A DNA stretch of 64,000 nt from Pseudolactococcus reticulitermitis. GTDB lineage: Bacteria; Bacillota; Bacilli; Lactobacillales; Streptococcaceae. The translations under genes were made by a program, and so were the position numbers. Under the pieces are notes generated by a model that worked only from the letters and a program-made list of their open reading frames with translations, made no database searches and was not told the origin of the DNA. The DNA is taken from assembly GCF_002260845.1 (NCBI RefSeq), contig NZ_BEDT01000005.1, positions 124,001 through 188,000 on the forward strand, read 5' to 3'. Numbering within the stretch: position 1 is the stretch's first letter; every line of letters starts with the position of its first letter. Of this stretch, positions 46,479 through 55,918 are shown in pieces.

Positions 46479-49094
46479 ATGACAACTACAGAAAAAAAAC
46501 TTCTTTTAATAGACGGCTCATCCATTGCTTTCCGGGCCTTTTTTGCGCTTTACACGCAGATTGACCGCTTTGTTGCGCCATCTGGCTTGCACACCAACGC
46601 GATTTTTGCCTTCCATACTATGTTGCGCAATGTTTTGGATGCAGTCCAACCGACTCACGTACTCGTCGCTTTTGATGCTGGCAAAACGACCTTTCGGACG
46701 GCAATGTACGCTGACTATAAGGGTGGGCGTGCGAAGACGCCTGATGAATTTAGAGAGCAGCTCCCATTTATCAAAGAAATGCTGGAGGCGCAAGGCATCA
46801 AGCACTATGAGCTGGCCAATTATGAGGCGGACGACATCATCGGCACCTTGGCGACGCAGGCGGAAAATGGTGGCTTTGATGCGGTAACGGTTGTTTCAGG
46901 CGATCGAGATTTGACCCAGCTGACGACAGACAAAACGACGGTAGAAATCACGATTAAGGGTGTGGCAGAACTTGAAACTTACACACCGGCTTATCTGAAA
47001 GAAAAATTAGGCTTAACGACCGCGCAATTTATCGACTTGAAGGCACTCATGGGCGACAAATCCGATAATATCCCCGGCGTGACCAAAATCGGTGAGAAAA
47101 CTGGTATCAAATTACTGTTAGAATACGGCTCGCTCCAAGGCATCTATGACCATGTCGACGGCATGAAAACCTCTAAAATGAAAGAAAACCTGATCAATGA
47201 CCGCGATCAAGCTTTCTTGTCAAAAGAACTTGCGACGATTGATTTGGACTCGCCGATTGAAATCAAACTCGACGATACGATTTTCCAAGGCGCTGACTAT
47301 GATAGGCTTAAAAAATTCTATCAAGAGATGGGCTTTCAGAAGTTTCTAGAAGACCTCGAAGGTGTGACCGAAAAAGTCATCGAAGCGCTAGACTTTACTG
47401 TCGTTGAAGACGTTGTAACGCCTGACATGTTTCATGACGATCAATTTTTCTATCTAGAAATTCTAGGCGAAGATTACCAACGTGAACCGATTATCGGCTT
47501 TGCTTGGGGGGATGACAAGACCATTTATGTCTCGAAAAATGTTGACCTGCTTAAAGATTTCCAATTCCCTAAAAACACCTATGATTTCAAGAAAAACAAG
47601 GTCTTGCTAGGTCGCCACGGCATCGACTATCCGTTGGTTGATTTTGATACCATGCTCGCCAAATACCTCTATTCGACGATTGAAAATAATAAAATTTCGA
47701 CAATTGCTGATTTATTTGGGCTGAATTTGCCTGATGATGATGTGGTCTATGGTAAAGGCGCCAAGCGTGCGGTGCCATTTGATGACGTCCTTTACGACCA
47801 TCTCGCTCGAAAGGTAGATGTCCTTGTTAAAACGCATGTTGCCTTGCTTGACAAGCTACGGGAAAACGACCAAGAAAAACTCCTATCAGAGATGGAGTTA
47901 CCACTTGCCAATGTCCTTGCCAAAATGGAAATCGCAGGCATTAAAGTATCAGGTGGCGTCCTCAGTGAAATCGGTCTGGAAAATGAAAAAGTTATCGCTG
48001 ATTTGACAGCAGAAATTTATGCGCTTGCGGGTGAGACCTTTAATATCAACTCACCGAAACAACTGGGTGTCATTTTATTTGAAAAAATGCAGTTACCTGT
48101 GATTAAGAAAACGAAAACAGGCTATTCAACGGCTGTTGATGTCTTGGAACAGTTAGCGCCACAAGCGCCCATCGTGGATAAGATTTTGAAATTCCGTCAG
48201 ATTTCTAAAATTCAGTCGACTTATGTCACGGGTTTGCTCGGTGAGATTATGGCAGACGGTAAAATTCACACGCGTTATATTCAAGATTTGACCCAAACAG
48301 GTCGCTTGTCGAGTGTGCAACCCAATCTGCAAAATATTCCAGTTCGTCTGGCGGAAGGTCGCAAGATTCGCAAGGCTTTCTTGCCTGACAAATCAGACTC
48401 AGTCTTACTATCAAGTGACTATTCTCAGATTGAGTTACGGGTGCTTGCCCACATTTCAGGAGATGAACACTTGATTGCAGCCTTTAATGAGGGTGCAGAT
48501 ATTCATACAGCAACAGCCATGCGCGTGTTTGGGATTGAAAAACCAGAAGATGTCACACCAAATGACCGTCGTAACGCTAAAGCGGTCAACTTTGGTGTCG
48601 TTTATGGGATCTCTGATTTTGGCTTGTCTAATAATCTAGGTATTTCCAGAAAAGCTGCCAAAACTTATATTGACACCTATTTTGAGCGCTATCCTGACAT
48701 TAAAAAATACATGGAAGACATCGTTAGAAGTGCCAAGGATAAAGGCTTTGTCGAAACCCTCTATCATAGAAGACGTAATTTACCAGAAATTAATGCTAGG
48801 AATTTTTCAGTGCGCTCATTTGCCGAGCGGACAGCGATTAATAGCCCAATCCAAGGCTCAGCAGCAGACATCTTGAAAGTCGCCATGATTAATCTCGATC
48901 AGGCCTTAACAGTAGGTGGCTATCAAGCCAAAATGCTGCTCCAAGTTCACGATGAAATCGTGCTGGATGTCCCACATGATGAGCTAGATGAGATTAAAAA
49001 ATTAGTCAAAACGACCATGGAAGATGCGATTGCGCTTAAAGTGCCGTTATTAGTGGATGAAAATAGTGGCAAGACTTGGTATGAAGCCAAGTAA
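46479..49094 (+). CDS. polA: DNA polymerase I
   Basis: Repair and Okazaki-fragment polymerase, 871 residues. The 5'-3' exonuclease is at about 1-290 (LLLIDGSSIAFRAFFA, FDAGKTTFR, DKSDNIPGV). The middle 3'-5' exonuclease-like domain (about 300-470) lacks the Asp/Glu metal ligands (its first strand reads FFYLEILGED), as usual for Gram-positive Pol I. The polymerase domain (about 490-871) has motif A (SSDYSQIELRVLAH), motif B (RRNAKAVNFGVVYG) and motif C (LQVHDEIVLD). The start is the ATG at 46479. Confidence 0.96.
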   Translation: MTTTEKKLLLIDGSSIAFRAFFALYTQIDRFVAPSGLHTNAIFAFHTMLRNVLDAVQPTHVLVAFDAGKTTFRTAMYADYKGGRAKTPDEFREQLPFIKEMLEAQGIKHYELANYEADDIIGTLATQAENGGFDAVTVVSGDRDLTQLTTDKTTVEITIKGVAELETYTPAYLKEKLGLTTAQFIDLKALMGDKSDNIPGVTKIGEKTGIKLLLEYGSLQGIYDHVDGMKTSKMKENLINDRDQAFLSKELATIDLDSPIEIKLDDTIFQGADYDRLKKFYQEMGFQKFLEDLEGVTEKVIEALDFTVVEDVVTPDMFHDDQFFYLEILGEDYQREPIIGFAWGDDKTIYVSKNVDLLKDFQFPKNTYDFKKNKVLLGRHGIDYPLVDFDTMLAKYLYSTIENNKISTIADLFGLNLPDDDVVYGKGAKRAVPFDDVLYDHLARKVDVLVKTHVALLDKLRENDQEKLLSEMELPLANVLAKMEIAGIKVSGGVLSEIGLENEKVIADLTAEIYALAGETFNINSPKQLGVILFEKMQLPVIKKTKTGYSTAVDVLEQLAPQAPIVDKILKFRQISKIQSTYVTGLLGEIMADGKIHTRYIQDLTQTGRLSSVQPNLQNIPVRLAEGRKIRKAFLPDKSDSVLLSSDYSQIELRVLAHISGDEHLIAAFNEGADIHTATAMRVFGIEKPEDVTPNDRRNAKAVNFGVVYGISDFGLSNNLGISRKAAKTYIDTYFERYPDIKKYMEDIVRSAKDKGFVETLYHRRRNLPEINARNFSVRSFAERTAINSPIQGSAADILKVAMINLDQALTVGGYQAKMLLQVHDEIVLDVPHDELDEIKKLVKTTMEDAIALKVPLLVDENSGKTWYEAK

Positions 49095-49205
49095 AAATGA
49101 CGATAGCGCTAAGATTGTCCGTGTGACATCTAGGTTCAGGGGAAATGGTTTGGAATGCTTGAAAATCAAGCGATTTCAGACCATTTTTTATCTGTGATTT
49201 TATGT

Positions 49206-49280
49206 TTGACAAACAAAAATATTAGCAGTATAATTGTTATCGAGCTAATAGTTAGTTAGATAACAATTATTTGGCTAATA
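49206..49280 (+). promoter_or_regulatory. Consensus promoter overlapped by a long operator dyad (MarR-ABC operon)
   Basis: TTGACA (49206-49211), 17 bp, TATAAT (49229-49234). Over and after the -10 lies a perfect inverted repeat: ATAATTGTTATC (49230-49241) with GATAACAATTAT (49259-49270), flanked by TATTAGC (49220-49226) and GCTAATA (49274-49280). This is the likely autorepression site of the MarR protein encoded next. Confidence 0.8.
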
Positions 49281-49309
49281 AAAAAAGAAAGGTCTCAAAG
49301 GGATAAGTC

Positions 49310-49759
49310 ATGGCAGAAAATATTGGGATTGAGTTACGTTCGTTGAATATCTCTCTCTTGCGGTATATCGCGCATCATCGCTCTGAAATTGGAAAAACGC
49401 CCAATGGTGAGTTGACGGGCGTACAGGTCTGGGTGATTGAGTACTTGCTCAAGCGTCAAGATGAAGATGTTTTCCAAAAAGATTTGGAAAAAGAATTTAT
49501 GATGCGGCGACCAACGGCGACTAATTTTATCAAGAAATTAGAGCAGGCAGAGTTGATTAAGCGTGAACCTGTTGCCTATGATGCGAGACTTAAAAAAATT
49601 ATCTTGACACAAAAAGCTGTTGAGATGCAGCAGGCAATGGATGAAAAAATGAAGAAATTTGAAAAATTGCTGCGTGGTGATTTAACACAAGACGAAATTG
49701 ATACTTTCATTGCAACCATTGACAAAATTAAAAAAAATATAGGAGTTGAAAATGCTTAA
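49310..49759 (+). CDS. MarR-family transcriptional regulator
   Basis: A 149-residue winged-helix dimer. The recognition region is VFQKDLEKEFMMRRPTATNFIKKLEQAELI and the wing is REPVAYDARLKKIILT. It is the first gene of an operon with two ABC exporter genes and overlaps the next start by 8 bp. It probably represses the operon through the dyad at its promoter until a drug or metabolite binds; the ligand is unknown. Confidence 0.9.
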   Translation: MAENIGIELRSLNISLLRYIAHHRSEIGKTPNGELTGVQVWVIEYLLKRQDEDVFQKDLEKEFMMRRPTATNFIKKLEQAELIKREPVAYDARLKKIILTQKAVEMQQAMDEKMKKFEKLLRGDLTQDEIDTFIATIDKIKKNIGVENA

Positions 49760-51524
49760 AATTTTAAAAAAACTCACTAAAAAAGAGCTGCGCTATATCG
49801 GTATCAGCTTGATTTTTATTGTGACACAGGTGTATTTAGACCTTAAATTGCCTGATTACATGAGTAAAGTGACGAAACTCATTCAAGAAAAAGGCACAAC
49901 CGTGTCGCAAATTTTCGATGAAGGACGCTGGATGGTACTGTGTGCCTTTGGCTCTCTCGTTGCAGCTGTGATTGTGGGTTATTTTGCGGCAAAAGTTGCG
50001 GCAGGTTTGTCACGTACGTTACGTCATGAAGTTTACCACCAAGTCTCAGAGTATTCAATGGCTGAAATTAATCAATTCTCAACAGCGAGCTTGATTACCC
50101 GTTCGACCAATGATATTACCCAAGTTCAAATGATTGTTGCGATGGGACTGCAACTCGTCATCAAAGCGCCAATCACGGCGGTTTGGGCAATCATGAAAAT
50201 TGCCAATAAATCATGGGAATGGACAACAGTTTTAGGTGTTGCTGTGTTATTTATTCTGGTAATGATTGGTATTATCGTGACGCTTGCCATGCCACGATTT
50301 AAGATTATCCAAAAATTAACGGATAAACTCAACTCCGTTACCCGTGAAAATTTGACAGGGATTCGTGTTGTTCGTGCCTATAATGCCCAAAAATATCAAA
50401 CTGATAAATTTGAAAAAGCCAACGACGACATTACGGCAACCAATCTCTTCATCCAACGCGCCATGGCCTTTATGATGCCCATGATGTCAATGGTCTCATC
50501 TGGCTTATCAGTCGCGGTTTATTTGATTGGTGCCAATATCATCAAGGCAGCAGATCTCGGGACGCCTGCCAATTCACCACGTATCAATCTCTTTTCAGAC
50601 ATGGTCGTGTTCACGTCTTACGGCATGCAAGTTGTCATGGCCTTTATGATGTTGACCATGATTTTCATCATGTTCCCACGTGCCAATGTTTCTGCTGGAC
50701 GGATCAACGAAGTCATTGACACCGCATCGTCTATCAAAGACGGCACCAAAGATGGGTCAGCTGCTAAAGAAGTCGGCACGGTTGAATTTAAAAATGTGTA
50801 TTTCCAATATGCAGACGCCTCAGAACATGTCATCGAAGGTGTATCCTTTAAAGCCAACAAAGGCGAAACAGTTGCCTTTATCGGTTCAACTGGTTCTGGA
50901 AAATCAACTTTAATCAACTTAATTCCACGTTATTATGATGTGACAGCAGGTCAAGTATTAGTTGACGGTGTCAATGTCAAAGAATACACAGAACAAGCCT
51001 TGCATGATAAAATGGGCTTCATTCCGCAAAAACCAGTCATGTTTAATGGGACAATTCGCTCAAACTTAGCCTTTGGGACCAATGGGCATGGTGACTTGAC
51101 AGACGAAGACTTGATGTCAGCAGCCCGCATTGCCCAAGCTGAAGAATTTATTTCGAAAAAAGAAGATGGCTTAGATTCAGAAATTTCTCAGGGTGGTTTA
51201 AACCTCTCTGGTGGTCAAAAACAACGGTTGGCGATTGCCCGTGCGATTGCGCGTCGACCGGAAATTCTCGTTTTTGATGATAGTTTCTCTGCCTTGGACT
51301 ATAAGACTGACCGCGTTTTACGTGATACTTTGAAACGCGAAACAGCCGACACAACGAAACTCATCGTGGCGCAACGGATTGGCACGATTATCGATGCAGA
51401 TCAAATTATCGTATTGGATAAAGGTAAGGTTGTGGGTCATGGGACGCATGACGACTTGATGGCAAGCAATGAAGTTTACCAAGAAATTGCCTATTCACAA
51501 CTGTCTAAGGAGGAATTAGCCTAA
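49752..51524 (+). CDS. Heterodimeric ABC exporter, subunit with degenerate catalytic site
   Basis: 590 residues: membrane domain (about 1-310) then ATPase. Walker A is GSTGSGKST and the signature is LSGGQKQR, but Walker B ends ILVFDDSFSALD, with Asp in place of the catalytic Glu. That pattern marks the non-hydrolysing site of heterodimeric multidrug exporters such as LmrCD. The start is the ATG at 49752 behind AGGAG; it abuts its partner gene (ATG overlaps the stop). Confidence 0.9.
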   Translation: MLKILKKLTKKELRYIGISLIFIVTQVYLDLKLPDYMSKVTKLIQEKGTTVSQIFDEGRWMVLCAFGSLVAAVIVGYFAAKVAAGLSRTLRHEVYHQVSEYSMAEINQFSTASLITRSTNDITQVQMIVAMGLQLVIKAPITAVWAIMKIANKSWEWTTVLGVAVLFILVMIGIIVTLAMPRFKIIQKLTDKLNSVTRENLTGIRVVRAYNAQKYQTDKFEKANDDITATNLFIQRAMAFMMPMMSMVSSGLSVAVYLIGANIIKAADLGTPANSPRINLFSDMVVFTSYGMQVVMAFMMLTMIFIMFPRANVSAGRINEVIDTASSIKDGTKDGSAAKEVGTVEFKNVYFQYADASEHVIEGVSFKANKGETVAFIGSTGSGKSTLINLIPRYYDVTAGQVLVDGVNVKEYTEQALHDKMGFIPQKPVMFNGTIRSNLAFGTNGHGDLTDEDLMSAARIAQAEEFISKKEDGLDSEISQGGLNLSGGQKQRLAIARAIARRPEILVFDDSFSALDYKTDRVLRDTLKRETADTTKLIVAQRIGTIIDADQIIVLDKGKVVGHGTHDDLMASNEVYQEIAYSQLSKEELA

Positions 51525-53389
51525 TGCCGACAACAAAAAATACACCTAAAAAATCTCATGGCGGTGGCTTTGGGCCAGGCCGTGGCATGCGTGGCGGTGG
51601 TGAAAAACCAAAAGATGTCAAAAAAGCCTTAGGAGATTTAGCGAAATACGTTAAACCTTGGTATCCGGGAATTTTCGTTGCAGCCATTGCAGCTTGTGGT
51701 GGTGCCTATCTGACGATTATCGGGCCTGACCGCTTATCTGATATTACCAATAAAATCATGGCAGGTTTGAAAGCCAGCTTTATTCCAGCTGGCATGCCGG
51801 GTCATGGCGATATTGATCTGAAAGCTATCACGTCAATTGGTGTGACCTTGATTGCTTTCTATCTTGGCTCTGCGCTGTTGAGTTATCTGCAAGGTTTCAT
51901 CATGGCAACCGTGACACAACGGACGTCTAAAAAATTACGTCAAGATATTTCGACTAAAATTAATAAATTACCGTTGCGCTATTTTGATAGCCATCCTTAT
52001 GGGGATACCTTATCACGTGTGACCAATGACGTGGATGCCATTAGCCAAGCGCTGAACCAATCCGTTGGGAGCTTGGTATCAGCTTTGACCCTGTTCTTTG
52101 GCTCTATCATCATGATGTTCAAAACCAACGTTGAAATGAGCTTGACAGCCATTGCCACAACAGCTGTCGGCTTTGGTCTGATGATGCTGATTATGACTAA
52201 ATCACAAAAATTCTTTAACGCCCAACAAAATGGTCTCGGCGAGGTCAATGGGTTTGTGGAAGAAGTCTACACTGGTCATAACATCGTTAAAGTGTCGAAT
52301 GCAGACAAAGCCAAACAAGACGAGTTCGATGAAATTAACGAACGACTTTATAACTCCGTTTGGAAATCACAATTTTTGTCTGGCTTGATGATGCCACTCA
52401 TGCAATTCATCGGTAACTTTGGCTACGGTGCGGTCTGTTTAGTTGGTGCGATTTTAGCCATCGATGGCAAGATTGAATTTGGTGTCATCGTTGCCTTCAT
52501 GATTTACATTCGCCTGTTTACGCAACCCTTGACACAAATCGCGCAAGCTGTCACGTCAATGCAATCAGCAGGCGCTGCATCTGAACGGATTTTCACTTTC
52601 TTTGCAGAACCTGAATTAGAAGACGAAACGGGCAAAGCAACGACATTGCCAAATCCTAAAGGCGCTGTTGAGTTTAAAAACGTTCACTTTGGTTACAATG
52701 AAGACCGTGTCATCATCAATGATTTCTCTGCTAAGGCGGAGCCTGGTCAAAAAATTGCGATTGTCGGCCCAACAGGAGCTGGTAAATCAACCATGGTCAA
52801 CCTTCTCATGCGTTTCTATGACACAAATTCTGGTCAGATTATCATTGACGGCACGCCGATTAAAGATATCACGCGTGAGGCCGTTCATGATCAATTTTCA
52901 ATGGTCTTGCAGGATACATGGCTGTTTGAAGGCACCGTGAAAGAAAACTTGATTTACAATCAATGTGATATCACAGACGAGCAAGTCGTTGCGGCTGCTA
53001 AAGCGGTCGGTGTCGATCATTTCATCCATACCTTGCCAAATGGTTATGACTCAGTCTTGAAAGACGCTGATGAATTATCAGTCGGCGAACGTCAGCTCTT
53101 AACCATTGCCCGTGCGCTCTTGAAAGATGCGCCGATGTTGATTCTCGATGAGGCGACGTCATCTGTTGATACGCGGACAGAAGAATTGATTCAAAAAGCC
53201 ATGGATAAACTCATGGAAGGTCGGACAAGCTTTGTCATCGCACATCGATTGTCAACGATTAAAAACGCTGATTTGATTCTCGTTATGAAAGACGGCGATA
53301 TTATCGAAAGCGGTAATCATGACGCCTTGCTTGCGGCAGGCGGCTTCTACGCTGATCTGTATAATTCACAGTTTGAAAGTGTCGCTTAA
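51524..53389 (+). CDS. Heterodimeric ABC exporter, catalytic subunit
   Basis: 621 residues. A Gly/Arg-rich N-terminal extension (HGGGFGPGRGMRGGGEKPKD) precedes the membrane domain. The ATPase has Walker A GPTGAGKST, an altered signature LSVGERQ and a canonical Walker B MLILDEATSSVD. Together with the preceding subunit it would form one consensus and one degenerate ATP site. Likely exports drugs or lipids; substrate unknown. It overlaps the previous stop by 1 bp. Confidence 0.9.
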   Translation: MPTTKNTPKKSHGGGFGPGRGMRGGGEKPKDVKKALGDLAKYVKPWYPGIFVAAIAACGGAYLTIIGPDRLSDITNKIMAGLKASFIPAGMPGHGDIDLKAITSIGVTLIAFYLGSALLSYLQGFIMATVTQRTSKKLRQDISTKINKLPLRYFDSHPYGDTLSRVTNDVDAISQALNQSVGSLVSALTLFFGSIIMMFKTNVEMSLTAIATTAVGFGLMMLIMTKSQKFFNAQQNGLGEVNGFVEEVYTGHNIVKVSNADKAKQDEFDEINERLYNSVWKSQFLSGLMMPLMQFIGNFGYGAVCLVGAILAIDGKIEFGVIVAFMIYIRLFTQPLTQIAQAVTSMQSAGAASERIFTFFAEPELEDETGKATTLPNPKGAVEFKNVHFGYNEDRVIINDFSAKAEPGQKIAIVGPTGAGKSTMVNLLMRFYDTNSGQIIIDGTPIKDITREAVHDQFSMVLQDTWLFEGTVKENLIYNQCDITDEQVVAAAKAVGVDHFIHTLPNGYDSVLKDADELSVGERQLLTIARALLKDAPMLILDEATSSVDTRTEELIQKAMDKLMEGRTSFVIAHRLSTIKNADLILVMKDGDIIESGNHDALLAAGGFYADLYNSQFESVA

Positions 53390-53400
53390 ATTTAAAAATG

Positions 53401-53438
53401 AAAACATTAGTTTGGACACCGGTCTAGGCTAATGTTTT
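53401..53438 (+). terminator. Intrinsic terminator of the MarR-ABC operon
   Basis: AAAACATTAG (53401-53410) pairs with CTAATGTTTT (53429-53438), T-rich tail. Confidence 0.8.
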
Positions 53439-53540
53439 TGATAGACTCATTTAAGTAAATAACCGAAAATGTTTGCTTTATTTGCTTAATTGAGTATATA
53501 ATAAAGTCACGAATGCAAATCAGAAAGTGTGGGATCAGTG

Positions 53541-54299
53541 ATGGAAAAACTCGTCAATTTCAGAGATTTAGGTGGCTATCAGACCTTAGATAGCAAAAAA
53601 GTGAGGGCTGGTAAAGTGTTAAGGTCTGCCCAACCCGTTGGACTGGCAGATGCAGATAAAAACACTTTATTAAAAAATTACCAGCTCAAGAAAATCATTG
53701 ATTTTCGCTCTCAAAAAGAAGTCGCCGAAAAGCCTATTGACACTTTAACAGGTGTGAGCTACCTCAACATTGATCTGATGAAAGACATCCCATCAGGCAC
53801 AGCCAGCCTAGAAGATTTGCTGAAAAATCCGACGATTGCAGAAGTTGACCATGCCTTAGAGAACGTTTATGGTGAGTTGGTCATGGATAAAACCAGCCAA
53901 AAAGGCTATGCCAACTTTCTGAATCAGATTATCGCGCAAGAAAATGGTGCCGTGCTCTTTCACTGTTTTGCCGGAAAAGATCGCACGGGCATTGGCGCAG
54001 CGCTTGTCCTGAGTCTTTTAGGCGTTTGCAAAGCCGATATCGTCCATGATTATCTGTTGACAAACAGGCAAAGGCAAGTAGAAAATCAAAAAATGAAAAC
54101 CGTCGCAGCGGCACAGGGGATGACTGATGAGCAGCTTTTAGCCTTGGATAGGCTCCTGTCGGTTGATGAGATTTATCTCAACCATGTTTTTGCTAACATC
54201 AGCGAGCACTATGGAACGGTTCAAGCTTATGCGACTGAGGCGCTGAATTTTGAGAGAGAGAAGCGGGACTATCTGCGTGAGCTATTATTGACAGATTAA
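53541..54299 (+). CDS. Tyrosine/serine protein phosphatase
   Basis: 252 residues, DSP-like. NFRDLGGY at the start and the P-loop HCFAGKDRTG (Cys142) are the signature of the Y_phosphatase3 family (LipA/IphP-like). Some relatives act on phosphoinositides as well as phosphotyrosine. The start is taken as the ATG at 53541 (MEKLVNFRD); a GTG at 53529 is possible. No signal peptide, so cytoplasmic. It is monocistronic. Confidence 0.85.
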   Translation: MEKLVNFRDLGGYQTLDSKKVRAGKVLRSAQPVGLADADKNTLLKNYQLKKIIDFRSQKEVAEKPIDTLTGVSYLNIDLMKDIPSGTASLEDLLKNPTIAEVDHALENVYGELVMDKTSQKGYANFLNQIIAQENGAVLFHCFAGKDRTGIGAALVLSLLGVCKADIVHDYLLTNRQRQVENQKMKTVAAAQGMTDEQLLALDRLLSVDEIYLNHVFANISEHYGTVQAYATEALNFEREKRDYLRELLLTD

Positions 54300-54364
54300 A
54301 ATGTTCAAAGTTGACTTGAAATAAATGAAATGAAAAAATAATGCAAAAAAAAACGTAAACCCAC

Positions 54365-54393
54365 TTTACAACCCATCACTTTTGCGCTACAAT
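54365..54393 (+). promoter_or_regulatory. Promoter of the candidate small RNA
   Basis: TTTACA (54365-54370), exactly 17 bp, TACAAT (54388-54393). Confidence 0.5.
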
Positions 54394-54399
54394 AAATCT

Positions 54400-54523
54400 G
54401 TAATAAAAATAACAAAATAAAATCATTGTTAGAAATAATCATAGCGAAAATGATACAAAATTTTGAACTGAAAACCATATAAATAAAGGGGACTTCTCGT
54501 GATTGTGATTGAGAAGTCTTTTT
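54400..54523 (+). ncRNA. Candidate small RNA of about 125 nt
   Basis: A good promoter lies directly upstream and an intrinsic terminator (GACTTCTC 54491-54498 with GAGAAGTC 54511-54518, then five T) ends it. Only a 10-codon ORF without a ribosome site occurs inside. It is not the leader of the next gene unless the terminator is read through. Confidence 0.35.
54490..54523 (+). terminator. Intrinsic terminator with no gene upstream
   Basis: GGACTTCTC pairs with GAGAAGTC across a 12-nt loop, followed by TTTTT. The nearest gene ends 190 bp upstream. Confidence 0.75.
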
Positions 54524-54887
54524 GTTTTATTCTTGTCGTGTTTTGCAAGAATCAGAGTTAAGTAGTTTTTTCAAAAGGTGGAAACTATAACCCCCTTGGA
54601 AAAATTTAACCCCTCTTTAAAAAAACGTAATCAAAGAAAAACAACATTAAGTCGTATGGCTTGATAATGTTCCAGATTTACTGTAATGTATGTGGTGTAA
54701 CACGATGTTTTGGAAAGAAGGCGATTAGATGAAAATATAAATGAAAGCGCTTTATTTTTAAGCCGTAGTATGTCATGTACTTTGGTAGAAAATAGCGGAC
54801 TTCCCAAACAGTGAGAGCGGTTTGCTCTTTGAAATCATTCCTACCAGCAAAAAGCAATCTAATTAGATGCTTTAAAAGGAGAAATAC

Positions 54888-55307
54888 ATGGATAAGAAAA
54901 AATTGGCGCTCATTTCAGTAGCGACTTTGCTGTCGTTTGGTGTGACAGGATTTGCATCATCTGATGAAACAGTTAGGGAGCCAAATCAGTCACAGCAAGT
55001 TTCAACTGTTCAGAAAGATTTTGATACCAGTAATATTGTGAGTGTATTTTACGATGGTAAGGATACACACGTAGCACTCACAAATGGTGAGAAGTGGACA
55101 CTTGAGGATTATGAAGGAAAGCTTGGCGAGTTTGAATTTTCATCTCAGATTGAACCTGTAAGAACTCGTGGGATTCCAACAAGTTGGTATTTTACGAGTT
55201 CATGGTCTGGATACGGAAACGGTATGCCGTCTCGTGTCTATATAGACAAGACACTATTGTTTTATTATGGTGATCATGTACCTAGAGTGGCTGCGAGTCC
55301 AGCATGA
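54888..55307 (+). CDS. Unknown secreted small protein
   Basis: 139 residues with a clear signal peptide (KKKLALISVATLLSFGVTGFA, cut near FAS-SD). The mature part is about 115 residues, rich in aromatic and Gly/Ser residues near the end (TSWYFTSSWSGYGNG, LLFYYGD), without Cys. The start ATG follows AAAAGGAG. No family is recognised; size and composition are compatible with a bacteriocin-like or enzyme-inhibitor protein, but nothing proves it. It is followed after 19 bp by a small membrane protein that may be its partner. Confidence 0.7.
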   Translation: MDKKKLALISVATLLSFGVTGFASSDETVREPNQSQQVSTVQKDFDTSNIVSVFYDGKDTHVALTNGEKWTLEDYEGKLGEFEFSSQIEPVRTRGIPTSWYFTSSWSGYGNGMPSRVYIDKTLLFYYGDHVPRVAASPA

Positions 55308-55326
55308 CAATTGAAAGGTCTACACT

Positions 55327-55647
55327 ATGAAGAATAAACGCAAAACAAAGGGCTGGTATATTTTAATTGCGACAATGTCGATTCTATTTATTGCCTGTGT
55401 CGTCATGCAGATGCGTCCAATAACAAGAGCATCCATAAGGCTTTATGGTGTTAAAGATATCAAAGTTCACAAACTTACAGATGATGGAGAAGTGAATGAT
55501 TTTAAGGTTGCTAGGTTGGTATTGATGAATGGGGAGGTTATTAATAATCCGACAAAAGCAGATATTGTTGAGAGAAGGTTAGGAACTTATCGAACTGGAG
55601 AAGAGTTTACTAGAATCACTGAGTTTGAAGAAGGAATGTTGAACTAA
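55327..55647 (+). CDS. Unknown small membrane-anchored protein
   Basis: 106 residues. A basic start (KNKRKTKG) and one hydrophobic helix (WYILIATMSILFIACVVMQM, about 9-29) anchor it; the rest (about 75 residues) should lie outside. A short stretch, VLMNGEVINNPTKADIVERRLG, recalls ALTNGEKWTLEDYEGKLG of the preceding protein, so the two may share a fold. Plausibly cotranscribed with it. Immunity or receptor role is only a guess. Confidence 0.65.
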   Translation: MKNKRKTKGWYILIATMSILFIACVVMQMRPITRASIRLYGVKDIKVHKLTDDGEVNDFKVARLVLMNGEVINNPTKADIVERRLGTYRTGEEFTRITEFEEGMLN

Positions 55648-55705
55648 GAGTAATTAATTGAAAAAGTATACAAAGGGTAACGAACGGTTAAATTACAGCT
55701 TATAG

Positions 55706-55740
55706 ACGAACTCTCAATTAGCATTGAAGGTTCGTTTTTT
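55706..55740 (+). terminator. Intrinsic terminator of the small secreted/membrane protein pair
   Basis: ACGAAC (55706-55711) pairs with GTTCGT (55730-55735), with inner CAAT/ATTG pairing, followed by six T. Confidence 0.75.
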
Positions 55741-55918
55741 GATACATCCGAATTTGTCGTTGAATAATATGAAAAGTTAAACAATATAGTCATAAGAAAT
55801 AAGGAGTTGAAGGAACTAAAAAAATAAACTGTATAAGAGTGTATACTTGATGCATTATTATTTTTTAGAGATATAAATTTACGAGTTAATTTGTTTGTGA
55901 TTTTTATTTATAACCACA

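Larger units (their letters stand above)
54300..54887. other. Gene-poor region with a candidate small RNA and leader elements
   Basis: 588 bp. It holds a promoter (54365-54393) and terminator (54490-54523) framing a possible small RNA, a near-cre palindrome AAAGCGCTTT (54744-54753), a small stem AGAGC/GCTCT near 54818, and a stem AAAGC-ATCT/AGAT-GCTTT ending just before the ribosome site of the next gene. Confidence 0.5.

Noticed and set aside
54888-55307. Lactococcin 972 family bacteriocin
   Set aside because: Size and signal peptide fit, but the family's conserved sequence pattern is not seen, so no family name is given.
54888-55647. Split EsaA of the T7SS
   Set aside because: Both proteins are far too small and lack the multiple membrane segments of EsaA.
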